Part shown: in pieces, positions 47,865 to 56,745 of the stretch
Layout of the letters: each line of letters begins with the position of its first letter
Numbering within the stretch: the stretch's first letter is position 1
DNA from: Bernardetiaceae bacterium
GTDB lineage: Bacteria; Bacteroidota; Bacteroidia; Cytophagales; Thermoflexibacteraceae
Direction: 5' to 3'
Length of the DNA: 64,000 nt
NCBI GenBank assembly: GCA_025056255.1
Contig: JANWVT010000014.1
Coordinates: forward strand, 25,465-89,464
The notes under the pieces: generated by a model
What the model saw: only the letters and a program-made list of their open reading frames with translations
What the model was told of the DNA's origin: nothing
Databases searched by the model: none
Position numbers and translations under genes: made by a program

Positions 47865-50363
47865 TCAAAAATCGAACTTCAAAAGAATGCGAAATGTGCG
47901 GTTTCGCTCTGGTTCGATGGCTTTGTGCAATCCGTATCGCTGAAAGATGCCTATTCCTAAGCCCAGCCATAAAGTTTTGCTATATACCACTCGCAAGATA
48001 TGGTGCACTATTAGCCCGCTCTCAAAAAGTCCTTGATTGGGTACTTGAAAAGAAATACCTGCATGGTTTTCAGGATTGCTCATTGCCCCCCATAACATGC
48101 TGTGAACTAAACTTGGAGCAGGGCGAGCATAGCGCCAGCCACGATAAACGGGTCCTAAATGATGCTCAAGGAACAGGGCAGCATATCGGTCGGCAGCAAA
48201 TTCGTACAAGCCTACGGTTTGAAAAGCATTGTTGATGTAGATAAGGCGGCTATTGAAGACCTCCCCGCCGGGCATAAAATACAATTTTGTTAAAGGTGCT
48301 TCTCCGAGCAGCAGCCCGGCATCTAACCTGATGTTAGTGCGTCCTAAGCCTCTTATTCTGAATAAGTGCTCAAAGCTCAAATCTACTTTCTGGTAACTGA
48401 ATTCACCACCTAATAGGTGCGTGCCTTGTGCCATACGCATTTTCAACACTGGAAATGTATGACGCGAGAACACCGTGCGTCCCATAATTTGCAGGTTGTT
48501 CTCGCCGGCGAAGAAGAGTAAGGTGGTAGTAGCTTCTACTAAGCGAAAATCCTTTTGGGAGGTGAGGCTGCCATCGGATTGGATACGCATGAATTGATAA
48601 TTGTAAATAGGCTGAACATGCTGCCAAGCGAATGAGAAAGTTGTGGTCAAATTACGACGTACTGGGCGGGCTCCCACCTCTATGCGCATTTCGCGAACAC
48701 TGTCCATGTTAGCAGCTAACACATTTCTAATAGTATTGCTGCTTAGTGAGGATTGCTGCCACAAGTTTCCAAACACAACTTGCCCTGCTTCTGTCACATC
48801 TTGCCGATATGTCAGGGCGGCATATAAGCCTCGGTTGCGGTTCAAATCAAGTCGCAGCCAGCCGCCGTATTTGAGCGCTTTGTCTTTTGTCCCCCACCCT
48901 GCAAAGGCTCCTAATGACATTAGTGCCGAGCACTTTTCGCTTGTTTGGATACCTACTCCCAGCCGAGCACCTTCGAAGCGATTGACCTGCACCAAGCGCG
49001 AAGGTATTAAGTAGAACATGCTGCCCAAGGGCAAGGCATTGGTAGCAAGGGCTGCAGCACCGTTGGCAAGTGTTTCAACACCTGTTTTGCCCAGTACCGA
49101 GTCCATAAACACATAAGTGTTTTGTTCTAATGCAGACAAAGGAAAAGGGCGCTGAGTTTGCCAGTAAAGGGTGTCGCGCTTAGTAGCTTGAGGTACTATG
49201 TCTAATGAAATATGATTAAATGCTTGCACTGGGGCAGTTCCTTCACCCATCTGTACATCGGATATGTAGGCTACCCCTACCCCTATGAGGTATCCATTTT
49301 TACCAACAGTTTGTCCTTTAAACTGCAATAAGCTGTTGAGTTGAACAGGGAACCACTTTCCATTGCTTTGTTTTTCGTACAATTGACGAAAACGAAAGGC
49401 AACCAAAGCAGAAGAATCGTTGGTTTCGGCTATGATTTGCTGTATGGCGTAGTCTGGTTTACTGATACCAATTACCCCTTTCAATCCCTCAAAACGCTTT
49501 CCCGGAAGGGGTTCAAAGCTGATGAGGTAAATGGTATCAGCATTGATTATGATGCTGTCTTCCAAAATAAACTGATAGCGACTGGTGCTATTGGGAGTGA
49601 GTGGACTGAGGTAGTCTTTATCTAAAATAGTGATGAAGTTGCGGTAGAATCCAAAAGGCTGTAGGTTGGCAGCCAGCATGGAGAAGAATGGGTTTTTAAA
49701 CCCCGATATGCGATTGGCAATTACTGTTTCTTTAACTTTTCCCGGTGCTCTGAACTTGCGTTCGGAGATTGCCTCACTTATAAATAAGTGTTTTTGGCTA
49801 AGCCACTGTATGGCAGGCTCGCCAGAGGTGGTATCAGATTGAGCAGACAAAAAGGGACTGCTTAAATCATTTTGTCTTACGGCTTGCTCTGCGGCTAATG
49901 TTCCTGAAACGCTAACAATAAATTTGCTGTACACTTTATGGGCATATTCAGGTATTTTTTCTGGGTCATGTTTGTTTTTATTCATCACTGCCTTTTTGAT
50001 GATGGCATGGGCGGGATTTTCTCCAGCATATACTACTACTTCGGCAAGTTCTTTGACAAAACGGCTAAGCAATACTTCATAAGCTACATTTTTTGACAAA
50101 TGAATAGGCAGCACTTGCATTTGATACCCCACTGCACTGATACGCATAAAAGCTACTGCTGCTGAGTTGGACTGCCAACGGAACCGTCCTTCTACATCGG
50201 AGGCGGTACCGCCTACAAGTGTGCCACTGCTGTCAACAAGAGCAATGTTGGCAAAAGCAATGCGCTCGCCCGACTCTCGGTCTTTGACAATCCCGCTAAT
50301 GGTTTGAGCAATAGCAACAGGCAACAGTAGCAACGCTATTGCTGCAAGCAACAAAGATTTCAT
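47865..50363 (-). CDS. DUF5686 outer-membrane protein with carboxypeptidase-like domain
   Basis: I use the ATG at 50363 (MKSLLLAAIALLLLPVAIAQ), which gives a signal peptide and removes overlap with guaA. The 832-residue protein has a carboxypeptidase-D-like beta-sandwich (SGIVKDRESGERIAFANIALVDSSGTLVGG, residues 25-100), followed by the DUF5686 region beginning AHAIIKKAVMNKNKHDPEKIPEYAHKVYSKF and a C-terminal section rich in amphipathic strands ending NRTFRILLKFDF, an aromatic end typical of outer-membrane barrels. It is probably an outer-membrane protein of unknown transport or assembly role. It follows guaA in the same direction after 47 bases. Confidence 0.83.
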   Translation of the reverse strand: MKSLLLAAIALLLLPVAIAQTISGIVKDRESGERIAFANIALVDSSGTLVGGTASDVEGRFRWQSNSAAVAFMRISAVGYQMQVLPIHLSKNVAYEVLLSRFVKELAEVVVYAGENPAHAIIKKAVMNKNKHDPEKIPEYAHKVYSKFIVSVSGTLAAEQAVRQNDLSSPFLSAQSDTTSGEPAIQWLSQKHLFISEAISERKFRAPGKVKETVIANRISGFKNPFFSMLAANLQPFGFYRNFITILDKDYLSPLTPNSTSRYQFILEDSIIINADTIYLISFEPLPGKRFEGLKGVIGISKPDYAIQQIIAETNDSSALVAFRFRQLYEKQSNGKWFPVQLNSLLQFKGQTVGKNGYLIGVGVAYISDVQMGEGTAPVQAFNHISLDIVPQATKRDTLYWQTQRPFPLSALEQNTYVFMDSVLGKTGVETLANGAAALATNALPLGSMFYLIPSRLVQVNRFEGARLGVGIQTSEKCSALMSLGAFAGWGTKDKALKYGGWLRLDLNRNRGLYAALTYRQDVTEAGQVVFGNLWQQSSLSSNTIRNVLAANMDSVREMRIEVGARPVRRNLTTTFSFAWQHVQPIYNYQFMRIQSDGSLTSQKDFRLVEATTTLLFFAGENNLQIMGRTVFSRHTFPVLKMRMAQGTHLLGGEFSYQKVDLSFEHLFRIRGLGRTNIRLDAGLLLGEAPLTKLYFMPGGEVFNSRLIYINNAFQTVGLYEFAADRYAALFLEHHLGPVYRGWRYARPAPSLVHSMLWGAMSNPENHAGISFQVPNQGLFESGLIVHHILRVVYSKTLWLGLGIGIFQRYGLHKAIEPERNRTFRILLKFDF

Positions 50364-50410
50364 ATCAGTACACTGTATAGTTAGGTGTGAACGTGCAAGA
50401 TTGCGCTGCA

Positions 50411-51937
50411 TCACTCCCACTCTATTGTAGCTGGCGGTTTGCTGCTAATATCATAAACCACTCTATTTACGCCTTTTACACGATTGATAATTTGGTTAGA
50501 AATTTCTGCTAAAAACTCATATGGCAGGCGGCTCCAATCCGCTGTCATCCCATCTACACTGTTTACAGCACGCAGGGCTACTACGTTTTCGTAGGTGCGC
50601 TCATCGCCCATTACCCCAACACTATGGACAGGCAAAAGAATAGCACCTGCTTGCCAAACATGTTCGTAGAGTTCATGTTCGCGCAAACCATTGATAAAAA
50701 TGGCATCTACTTCCTGTAGGATGGCAACTTTCTCGGGTGTAATCTCACCCAAGATGCGAATGGCAAGCCCGGGTCCGGGAAATGGATGACGCCCCAGAAG
50801 AGTTTCGGGCATTCCTAATGCGCGACCTACTGCCCGTACTTCGTCTTTAAACAACAGACGCAGTGGCTCTACTACCTTCAACTTCATAACATCGGGCAAA
50901 CCGCCTACATTGTGATGACTTTTAATAGTTACAGAAGGACCTTTAACAGATACCGACTCGATTACATCGGGATAAATAGTGCCTTGTCCTAACCATTTTA
51001 CGTCGCTAATAGCATGGGCTTCATGGTCAAAAACCTCTATGAAAACCCTTCCGATGGCTTTTCGTTTTTGTTCGGGGTCGGTAAGCCCTTTAAGTGCCGC
51101 ATAGAAGCGTGCTTTGGCATCTACGCCGCGCACATTGAGCCCCATATCTTGGTAAGAATGCAGTACTTGTTCAAACTCACCTTTCCGCAAAAGCCCGTTG
51201 TCTACAAAAATGCAGTGCAAATTTTTGCCAATGGCACGGTGCAACAACTGTGCTGCTACTGACGAATCTACTCCTCCGGAAAGTCCTAAAACCACCTTGT
51301 CGTTGCCTAAGAGTGCTTTCAACTCAGCAACAGTAGTTTCTATAAAGGCAGCGGGCGTCCAATTTTGTGGGCATCCACAAATATCTACCACAAAGTTGCG
51401 AAGCAACTGGCGTCCTTCAAGGGAGTGTGTCACCTCGGGATGAAATTGGATGCCGTAAATGGGTGCAGATCTATGGCGATAAGCTGCTATTTGGACTGTG
51501 GCAGTACTGGCAGTAACCTCGAAATCGTCGGAGACCGTAGCAATAGTATCTCCGTGCGACATCCACACTTGCGACTCTGGCGAAAGATAGCGGAAAAGAG
51601 GATCTTCTGCATGAATAAAATGCAGATGAGCCCTACCGTACTCGCGAATGGTAGAAGGCAGCACGTTGCCACCTGTTTTTTGTGCTATCAACTGCGCACC
51701 ATAGCAAATACCCAATATAGGCAGTCCGCGAAAGGCTACTAAATCAATATCTGGCGCTCCTTGGTCGCGTACCGAGCAAGGACTACCCGACAAAATTACG
51801 CCTTTTACTGTGCTGTCAACAGGCGGATAGTGATTGAACGGGTGAATTTCACAATACACATTTAATTCGCGTACACGGCGGGCAATTAGTTGGGTATATT
51901 GCGAGCCGAAATCGAGGATGAGTATTTTTGCTGTCAT
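50411..51937 (-). CDS. guaA: GMP synthase (glutamine-hydrolysing)
   Basis: GuaA converts XMP to GMP using glutamine and ATP. The 508-residue protein has the amidotransferase domain with the nucleophile in GICYGAQ (about residue 78) and the His-Glu pair in FHPEVTHS (about 166), then the ATP-pyrophosphatase domain with [16 protein letters not shown] (about 220) and the dimerisation domain ending in [15 protein letters not shown]. All catalytic residues look intact. A TACTTTTG box ends only 4 bases before the ATG, so the message may have almost no leader. Fits the purine salvage theme with ade nearby. Confidence 0.97.
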   Translation of the reverse strand: MTAKILILDFGSQYTQLIARRVRELNVYCEIHPFNHYPPVDSTVKGVILSGSPCSVRDQGAPDIDLVAFRGLPILGICYGAQLIAQKTGGNVLPSTIREYGRAHLHFIHAEDPLFRYLSPESQVWMSHGDTIATVSDDFEVTASTATVQIAAYRHRSAPIYGIQFHPEVTHSLEGRQLLRNFVVDICGCPQNWTPAAFIETTVAELKALLGNDKVVLGLSGGVDSSVAAQLLHRAIGKNLHCIFVDNGLLRKGEFEQVLHSYQDMGLNVRGVDAKARFYAALKGLTDPEQKRKAIGRVFIEVFDHEAHAISDVKWLGQGTIYPDVIESVSVKGPSVTIKSHHNVGGLPDVMKLKVVEPLRLLFKDEVRAVGRALGMPETLLGRHPFPGPGLAIRILGEITPEKVAILQEVDAIFINGLREHELYEHVWQAGAILLPVHSVGVMGDERTYENVVALRAVNSVDGMTADWSRLPYEFLAEISNQIINRVKGVNRVVYDISSKPPATIEWE

Positions 51938-51941
51938 GCCC

Positions 51942-51957
51942 CAAAAGTACTACTTTT
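51942..51957. promoter_or_regulatory. -7 box and palindrome between guaA and the FGE-like gene
   Basis: The minus strand reads TACTTTTG at 51949-51942, matching TAnnTTTG right before the guaA ATG. It overlaps the perfect palindrome AAAAGTA-c-TACTTTT (51943-51957). A palindrome over a promoter in a divergent gap could be an operator; chance is also possible for such an AT-rich 15-mer. Confidence 0.35.
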
Positions 51958-52003
51958 AGATTAGGTATATTTCTTGCTATTGCTACCGCCGAGAGATATT
52001 TCT

Positions 52004-52840
52004 ATGAAAAAATACGCATTGTTTGCCAGTGTTGGACTGTTGCTGATTAGTACAACCCAAGGACAAACCCCAATAAAAATGAGCGAAAAAGGTTTTGCGG
52101 CTACTGTTGCACGCAAACAAGACAAAGATGTTGCTGCTCTTTTAAGAAATCCGCCTGAAATGGTATTGGTAGAGGGTGGCAATTTTTTGATGGGTAGCGA
52201 AGATGGCGAACCCGAGGAACAGCCTATTCACAAAGTTTCGGTAAGTAGTTTTTATATTGGCAAATATGAAGTTACCGTAGCCCAGTACCGAGAGTTTTGT
52301 AAAGAAACAGGGCGCGCTATGCCCGAAACACCCAAGTGGGGCTGGCAAGATACGGCTCCTATTGTTAATGTGAGTTGGAATGATGCTAATGCCTACTGCA
52401 AATGGCTGACTCAAAAAACAGGACAGCCCTACCGCCTTCCCACCGAAGCTGAATGGGAATTTGCTGCAAGAGGAGGTAATAAAACCAAAAAGTTTCGCTT
52501 TGCTGGCTCTAATAACTTAGATGAAGTGGGGTGGTTCGATAAAAATTCTAACAAAAGAACACAGCCCGTAGGAGAAAAAATGCCTAACGAATTGGGACTC
52601 TATGATATGAGCGGCAACGTGTGGGAGTGGGTACAAGATTGGTTCGATAGTGACTACTATTCCAAAAGTCCTGAAAAAGACCCCCCGGGACCTTCCAGAG
52701 GCTCGATGCGTGTAATGCGGAGTGGCTCATGGATTAATTACGAAGAAGACAATCGCATTGCCATCCGCATCAGCAACATGCCGCACGACACCGGTCCGTT
52801 TTTTGGTTTTAGGGTAGCCCTAAGTGCTGCCAAAAACTGA
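52004..52840 (+). CDS. Exported FGE-sulfatase-domain protein, likely non-catalytic
   Basis: I use the ATG at 52004 (MKKYALFASVGLLLISTTQGQ), a signal peptide. The 278-residue protein is a formylglycine-generating-enzyme-like domain: EMVLVEGGNFLMGSEDGEPEEQP, YEVTVAQYREF, PIVNVSWNDANAYCKWL, YRLPTEAEWEFAARGG, NELGLYDMSGNVWEWVQDW and SGSWINYEEDNRIAIR...GFRVAL. The active-site cysteines that follow the GGSW region in true FGE enzymes are replaced (RIAIRIS), so it should not make formylglycine. The gliding/T9SS proteins GldJ and GldK have the same fold, so a structural role at the envelope is possible. Confidence 0.85.
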   Translation: MKKYALFASVGLLLISTTQGQTPIKMSEKGFAATVARKQDKDVAALLRNPPEMVLVEGGNFLMGSEDGEPEEQPIHKVSVSSFYIGKYEVTVAQYREFCKETGRAMPETPKWGWQDTAPIVNVSWNDANAYCKWLTQKTGQPYRLPTEAEWEFAARGGNKTKKFRFAGSNNLDEVGWFDKNSNKRTQPVGEKMPNELGLYDMSGNVWEWVQDWFDSDYYSKSPEKDPPGPSRGSMRVMRSGSWINYEEDNRIAIRISNMPHDTGPFFGFRVALSAAKN

Positions 52841-52841
52841 C

Positions 52842-52979
52842 TCAACAGTCCTTTACAGGGCAAGGGATGGGTTTACCTCTCTTAATTTTTCTACCTCCTT
52901 TGCCTGAAACACAGCCACTTGCCAATGCAAGCAATATGCAGCAAGATACAAGCAACTTTATTTTAACGCGGATAAACAT
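52842..52979 (-). CDS. Tiny lipoprotein C (45 aa)
   Basis: Not in the ORF track because it is under 60 residues. It encodes MFIRVKIKLLVSCCILLALASGC-VSGKGGRK...: a basic n-region, hydrophobic core and an exact lipobox LASGC. The mature lipopeptide is only 23 residues, strongly basic (seven Lys/Arg against one Asp) and has two further cysteines near the end (PCPVKDC). RGKPIP resembles TGKPIE in lipoprotein A. It begins inside the last codons of lipoprotein B (17-base overlap) and ends 1 base from the convergent FGE-like stop. Function unknown. Confidence 0.7.
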   Translation of the reverse strand: MFIRVKIKLLVSCCILLALASGCVSGKGGRKIKRGKPIPCPVKDC

Positions 52980-53109
52980 CTAATTTTACTCTCTTAGGTT
53001 TCCTTGGCGTCCATGCTGTTCGGGGCGCATGATAGCAAGCTACCATTCCTACAATAGCTACCAACAGCAATAGCTTGCTTATCGAGAAATACTGCTTATA
53101 CTTATTCAT
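52963..53109 (-). CDS. Tiny lipoprotein B (48 aa)
   Basis: Too short for the ORF track. The signal peptide (MNKYKQYFSISKLLLLVAIVG) ends in the lipobox MVAC. The mature 24-residue peptide begins CYHAPRTAWTPRKPKR, nearly matching CVHAPHTGWTPRKSKP of lipoprotein A: spacing and the xHAPxTxWTPRKxK pattern are identical. The two are therefore a tandem duplication. Net charge strongly positive. Its ATG overlaps the stop of lipoprotein A (TAATG), indicating coupled translation. Function unknown. Confidence 0.75.
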   Translation of the reverse strand: MNKYKQYFSISKLLLLVAIVGMVACYHAPRTAWTPRKPKRVKLDVYPR

Positions 53110-53273
53110 TACCACATTCGGAGTCGTTTGTTCACTTTTGTATATTCAATTGGTTTGCCAGTGCGAATCGGCTTAGATTTGCGCGGCGTCCAACCTGTGT
53201 GAGGTGCATGTACACAAGAAGCTACGCTTGCTGAGAACACCGCGAAAAGTATCAGATAAATAAGTCGTTTCAT
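53109..53273 (-). CDS. Tiny lipoprotein A (54 aa)
   Basis: First gene of the three. The signal peptide MKRLIYLILFAVFSAS ends in the lipobox VASC at Cys20. The mature 35-residue peptide (CVHAPHTGWTPRKSKPIRTGKPIEYTK...LRMW) is very basic, with a Trp-Thr-Pro-Arg-Lys core shared with lipoprotein B. The ATG is only 17 bases from the divergent ade start. Lipidation by Lgt and Lnt is expected, giving small cationic peptides anchored in the inner or outer membrane. No homologue is known to me. Confidence 0.78.
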   Translation of the reverse strand: MKRLIYLILFAVFSASVASCVHAPHTGWTPRKSKPIRTGKPIEYTKVNKRLRMW

Positions 53274-53290
53274 ATGAAAATAAAAATGTT

Positions 53291-54937
53291 ATGAATCATC
53301 CTGTTTGTATTCGCGCAAATGTAGTCAATATTGCCCAGCGCCACATTTTTCCGGCAGAAGTACATATTAGCGAAGGTATTATTGCTGCCATTCGCCCTAT
53401 GAATGCACCCTGCCAGCATTTTCTGTTGCCCGGCTTCATAGATGCACATGTACACATTGAAAGTTCCATGTTAGTGCCGGCACAATTTGCAAGATTAGCA
53501 ACGCTGCACGGAACAGTTGCTACTGTTTCCGACCCACATGAAATAGCTAACGTAATGGGTATAGAAGGCGTACGCTACATGGTGCACAATGGCAACAGCG
53601 TACCTTTTAAATTCTTTTTTGGTGCTCCTTCCTGTGTGCCAGCTACTGGCTTTGAAACAGCAGGGGCAACGCTCCATGCCGAACAAATTAGAGAACTTTT
53701 TCAAAAAGACCGGCTCAAATACCTTGCCGAGATGATGAACTATCCGGGTGTTTTGCACCAAAACGAAGAAGTAATGGCAAAAATTGACATAGCAAAATCG
53801 TTAGGCAAACCCATTGACGGACACGCCCCCGGTTTGTGCGGAGAACTTGCGCGCCAATATGCAGCAGCAGGTATCAGCACCGACCACGAATGCTATACCG
53901 CTCAGGAAGCATTAGACAAACTGGCAGCTGGCATGAAAATTATCATACGCGAAGGTAGCGCTGCCAAAAATTTTGATGCCCTTGCTCCGCTGCTCGACCA
54001 ACATTGGCAACAAATGATGTTTTGCTCCGATGACAAGCATCCCGACAGCCTTGTGGAGGGGCATATTAACCAACTGGCAGCGCGCGCTGTTGCCTTAGGG
54101 CTAGATGTTTTCAAAGTATTACAAGCCGCTTGCCTCAACCCAATACATCATTATGGATTGGAAGTAGGACAGTTACGAATAGGAGACCCAGCAGACTGTA
54201 TCTTAGTAGAAGACCTTACCCATTTCAAAGTATTGCAAACATGGATTAATGGAAAATTAGTTGCCGAAAACGGAGTACCCCTCATTAAAGCGCACCATTT
54301 TACACAAAAGCCTAATCACTTTTGTGTACAGCCCATTCAACAGGAAGACTTGCGTCTGAAAGCCACTTCCAACCTTGTGCGCACCATTGTAGCATACGAC
54401 GGTCAGCTTATTACCGGAGAAACCTACATGCCAGTTACTGCCGAAAATGGCTGGGCAATAGCCGACCCCACAAAAGACCTTCTCAAAATAGTAGTTGTGA
54501 ATCGGTACCGGAGTGCTGCACCTGCTATTGGTTTTGTAAAAGGCTTTGGTTTGCAGTGTGGTGCAATAGCCTCGTCGGTAGCTCATGACTCGCACAATAT
54601 TGTAGCTGTTGGAACTAATGACGAACTGCTTTGCCGAGCTATCAACGCTGTGATAGCAGCCAAAGGTGGCATTGCAGCTTGTAGCCCTCATACTACTAAG
54701 CTACTACCTTTACCCATTGCCGGGCTGATGTCAGACCAAGACGCATACTACGTAGCACATACCTACCAAGAAATAGATAGCTTTGCTAAAACCCTGTGTG
54801 CCCCCTACCCTTCTGCTATGAAAGCCCCTTTTATGACCCTGAGTTTTATGGCACTTTTAGTGATTCCATCCTTGAAAATGAGCGACTTAGGGCTATTTAA
54901 TGGCAATAAGTTTGAATTTTCTCAGGTTTTTTGCTGA
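53291..54937 (+). CDS. ade: Adenine deaminase
   Basis: The 548-residue protein belongs to the Ade branch of the amidohydrolases, which deaminate adenine to hypoxanthine with Mn/Fe. Metal-site motifs are GFIDAHVHIESSML, TVSDPHEIANVMG, IDGHAPGLCG, STDHECYT and FCSDDKHPD; the C-terminal lobe has SVAHDSHNIVAVGTND. Length (about 550) is normal. It serves purine salvage, as does guaA upstream. The start is 17 bases from the divergent lipoprotein operon, so its promoter probably lies inside lipoprotein A. Confidence 0.94.
   Translation: MNHPVCIRANVVNIAQRHIFPAEVHISEGIIAAIRPMNAPCQHFLLPGFIDAHVHIESSMLVPAQFARLATLHGTVATVSDPHEIANVMGIEGVRYMVHNGNSVPFKFFFGAPSCVPATGFETAGATLHAEQIRELFQKDRLKYLAEMMNYPGVLHQNEEVMAKIDIAKSLGKPIDGHAPGLCGELARQYAAAGISTDHECYTAQEALDKLAAGMKIIIREGSAAKNFDALAPLLDQHWQQMMFCSDDKHPDSLVEGHINQLAARAVALGLDVFKVLQAACLNPIHHYGLEVGQLRIGDPADCILVEDLTHFKVLQTWINGKLVAENGVPLIKAHHFTQKPNHFCVQPIQQEDLRLKATSNLVRTIVAYDGQLITGETYMPVTAENGWAIADPTKDLLKIVVVNRYRSAAPAIGFVKGFGLQCGAIASSVAHDSHNIVAVGTNDELLCRAINAVIAAKGGIAACSPHTTKLLPLPIAGLMSDQDAYYVAHTYQEIDSFAKTLCAPYPSAMKAPFMTLSFMALLVIPSLKMSDLGLFNGNKFEFSQVFC
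53316..53323 (-). promoter_or_regulatory. -7 box for the tiny-lipoprotein operon, inside ade
   Basis: The minus strand reads TACATTTG, an exact TAnnTTTG match, 43 bases upstream of lipoprotein A and within the first codons of ade. Because only 17 bases separate the divergent genes, the lipoprotein promoter must lie inside ade. No clear -33 TTTG is visible. Confidence 0.35.
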
Positions 54938-54985
54938 TAGTTTGCTTATTGGCGGTCTAATCACGTTATTTGCGCTGATTTTCGA

Positions 54986-55441
54986 ATGTTAATGCCGATG
55001 GAGCAGACTTTGCAACCACAGTCATCCGATAATGGCGCCGCGCTCGAACTCAAAAATGAGGGCGGATATGTGTACATGTATTTCGAACCAGACATAGCCA
55101 ACCACCTACTCTACTACAAATGGCGCGGTTTTTTGCTAATAGATGAACTTAATACCGGCTATGGCAAAATAGCCGAATTAGTACGCGATTATAAGATTAC
55201 CTCACTTATTGCCGACCATTCTAATATTGTAGGACCTTGGAACGAAATTATTGACTGGTTAGTAGCTGAATGGACTCCACAAATGAACATGGCTGGCTTG
55301 AGGAAAATGGCAATTATTACAGCAACAGACCTATTTTCAAACATCTCATTAGAACTTTTTTTAATGGACAACAACCAAGCCAAATACGAGATAAAAGTTT
55401 TTGATACGCTTCAAGAGGCTAAACAGTGGATTGCTCAATAA
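54986..55441 (+). CDS. Small STAS/SpoIIAA-like protein
   Basis: A 151-residue soluble protein; the first 20 residues are unstructured (MPMEQTLQPQSSDNG) and the real start could be either early ATG. The fold pattern is shared with the 17256 and 34561 copies: YVYMYFEPDIANHLLYYKWRGFL, helix GYGKIAELVRDYK, strand SLIADHSN, EIIDWLVAEWTPQMNMAG, strand LRKMAIITATDLFSN and final helix DTLQEAKQWI. The motif WxxxEWxPxxxxAGxRKxAII also matches the broken copy at 10169. Follows ade by 48 bases in the same direction. Function unknown. Confidence 0.65.
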   Translation: MLMPMEQTLQPQSSDNGAALELKNEGGYVYMYFEPDIANHLLYYKWRGFLLIDELNTGYGKIAELVRDYKITSLIADHSNIVGPWNEIIDWLVAEWTPQMNMAGLRKMAIITATDLFSNISLELFLMDNNQAKYEIKVFDTLQEAKQWIAQ

Positions 55442-55482
55442 ATAGCCTCTGCGTTACTGTACAAAAAGCCAGTATTTTTAAC

Positions 55483-55490
55483 TACATTTG
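55483..55490 (+). promoter_or_regulatory. -7 box for nusB
   Basis: TACATTTG matches TAnnTTTG exactly; the leader to the ATG at 55528 would be about 30 bases. No clear -33 TTTG at the expected position. Confidence 0.4.
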
Positions 55491-55527
55491 CGCCGCTTTT
55501 ATTGACAGAGCGGTATAACGTTTTTTT

Positions 55528-56703
55528 ATGCTCAATCGGCGACTACTTCGTGCAAAAGCTGTACAAAGCTTGTATGCTTATCAGCAATGCCAGCAATCGG
55601 ACTACGAACTTGCGTTAGATAAAATTGCAGCCGACTTCCAACCTGACTTAAACTCTATGGAAGTACAAGACCCGGTTCAGTTGGCAGCAGGGCGAGAATT
55701 GGCTCAAAAACTCTTTAAGGAACAATACCAAACCAAAACTTTGCGCCTACAGCAGCCAGTAAGTGAAAAAGTAGAAAAGTCAGCAGCCGAAGCCATTCGC
55801 TTTTATCATCAAGCGCTCAAAAAAGACTACGAACATCTCAGCCGTTCGCTTATCCGCGAAACAGAAAAAATTTTTGACAACTACCTTCGCCTGCTGCTCT
55901 TGCTGATTGAGTTGGGAGCACAAGCCAAAAAAGAACGACAAGACCAACTCAATAGAAAATTTACGCAAGTCACTATTGCAGACTACACTTTCAAGTTAGC
56001 AGACAATCCGATTATCAAGCGATTAGCCACTCACCAAGTATTGAAACAAGAAGCCTTGCGACGCAATCTTGTGTGGGACGTGGAATCGGTGAGAGAGTGG
56101 TATAAGCTCCTATTGAAAGAACAATTTTACCAGCAATACCGCCAACTTCCACAGGCAAGCCCAGAGGAAGAGCTTGCCATTGTGCTTAGCATTGTTAGGC
56201 AGTTTATTCTCGCTAACGATGCAGTAGTAGCTTTCTTTGAAGAAAACGACATTGGATGGGCAGATAACAAAACTGTAGTGAAAAGCATGGCACTGAAAAC
56301 CATCAAACGCCTTGCAGAAGCCCCTGCCGAAGAAGAAGTGCCTTTGCAAGAATTATCTCCCAATTGGACTGACGACAGGCAATATTTAATAGAGCTTTTT
56401 GCCAAAGGAGTGGAAGAAGCTGAGTTTGCCCAAAAAATAATAGCAGAACGCACCCAAAACTGGGATATCGATCGCATCACCGCTTTGGATAAAGTAATCC
56501 TCAACCTTGCTATTAGCGAAATGATACACTTTCCCAGTATCCCTATTAAGGTGACTATCAACGAATTTATCGAAATCTCTAAAATGTATAGCACCCCTAA
56601 AAGCTACTTTTTTGTGAACGGGCTGCTCAATACTATTGCCACCGACTTACAACAAATGGGAAAAGTTAAGAAAAGCGGACGCGGACTACTGGATAACAAA
56701 TAA
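55528..56703 (+). CDS. nusB: Transcription antitermination factor NusB, long form
   Basis: The 391-residue protein opens with MLNRRLLRAKAVQSLYAYQQ, the start of the NusB RNA-binding fold, and ends with the conserved NusB segment NWDIDRITALDKVILNLAISEMIHFPSIPIKVTINEFIEISKMYSTPKSYFFVNGLLNTI. Between them is a long helical insertion, so the protein is much longer than the about 140 residues of E. coli NusB; this extended form is usual in Bacteroidota. It binds boxA RNA with NusE to prevent premature termination in rRNA operons. The YtxH gene follows 42 bases later. Confidence 0.92.
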   Translation: MLNRRLLRAKAVQSLYAYQQCQQSDYELALDKIAADFQPDLNSMEVQDPVQLAAGRELAQKLFKEQYQTKTLRLQQPVSEKVEKSAAEAIRFYHQALKKDYEHLSRSLIRETEKIFDNYLRLLLLLIELGAQAKKERQDQLNRKFTQVTIADYTFKLADNPIIKRLATHQVLKQEALRRNLVWDVESVREWYKLLLKEQFYQQYRQLPQASPEEELAIVLSIVRQFILANDAVVAFFEENDIGWADNKTVVKSMALKTIKRLAEAPAEEEVPLQELSPNWTDDRQYLIELFAKGVEEAEFAQKIIAERTQNWDIDRITALDKVILNLAISEMIHFPSIPIKVTINEFIEISKMYSTPKSYFFVNGLLNTIATDLQQMGKVKKSGRGLLDNK

Positions 56704-56745
56704 TTCAACTTTTTCGTATATTTTACAACAAGCACTCGACTATTT

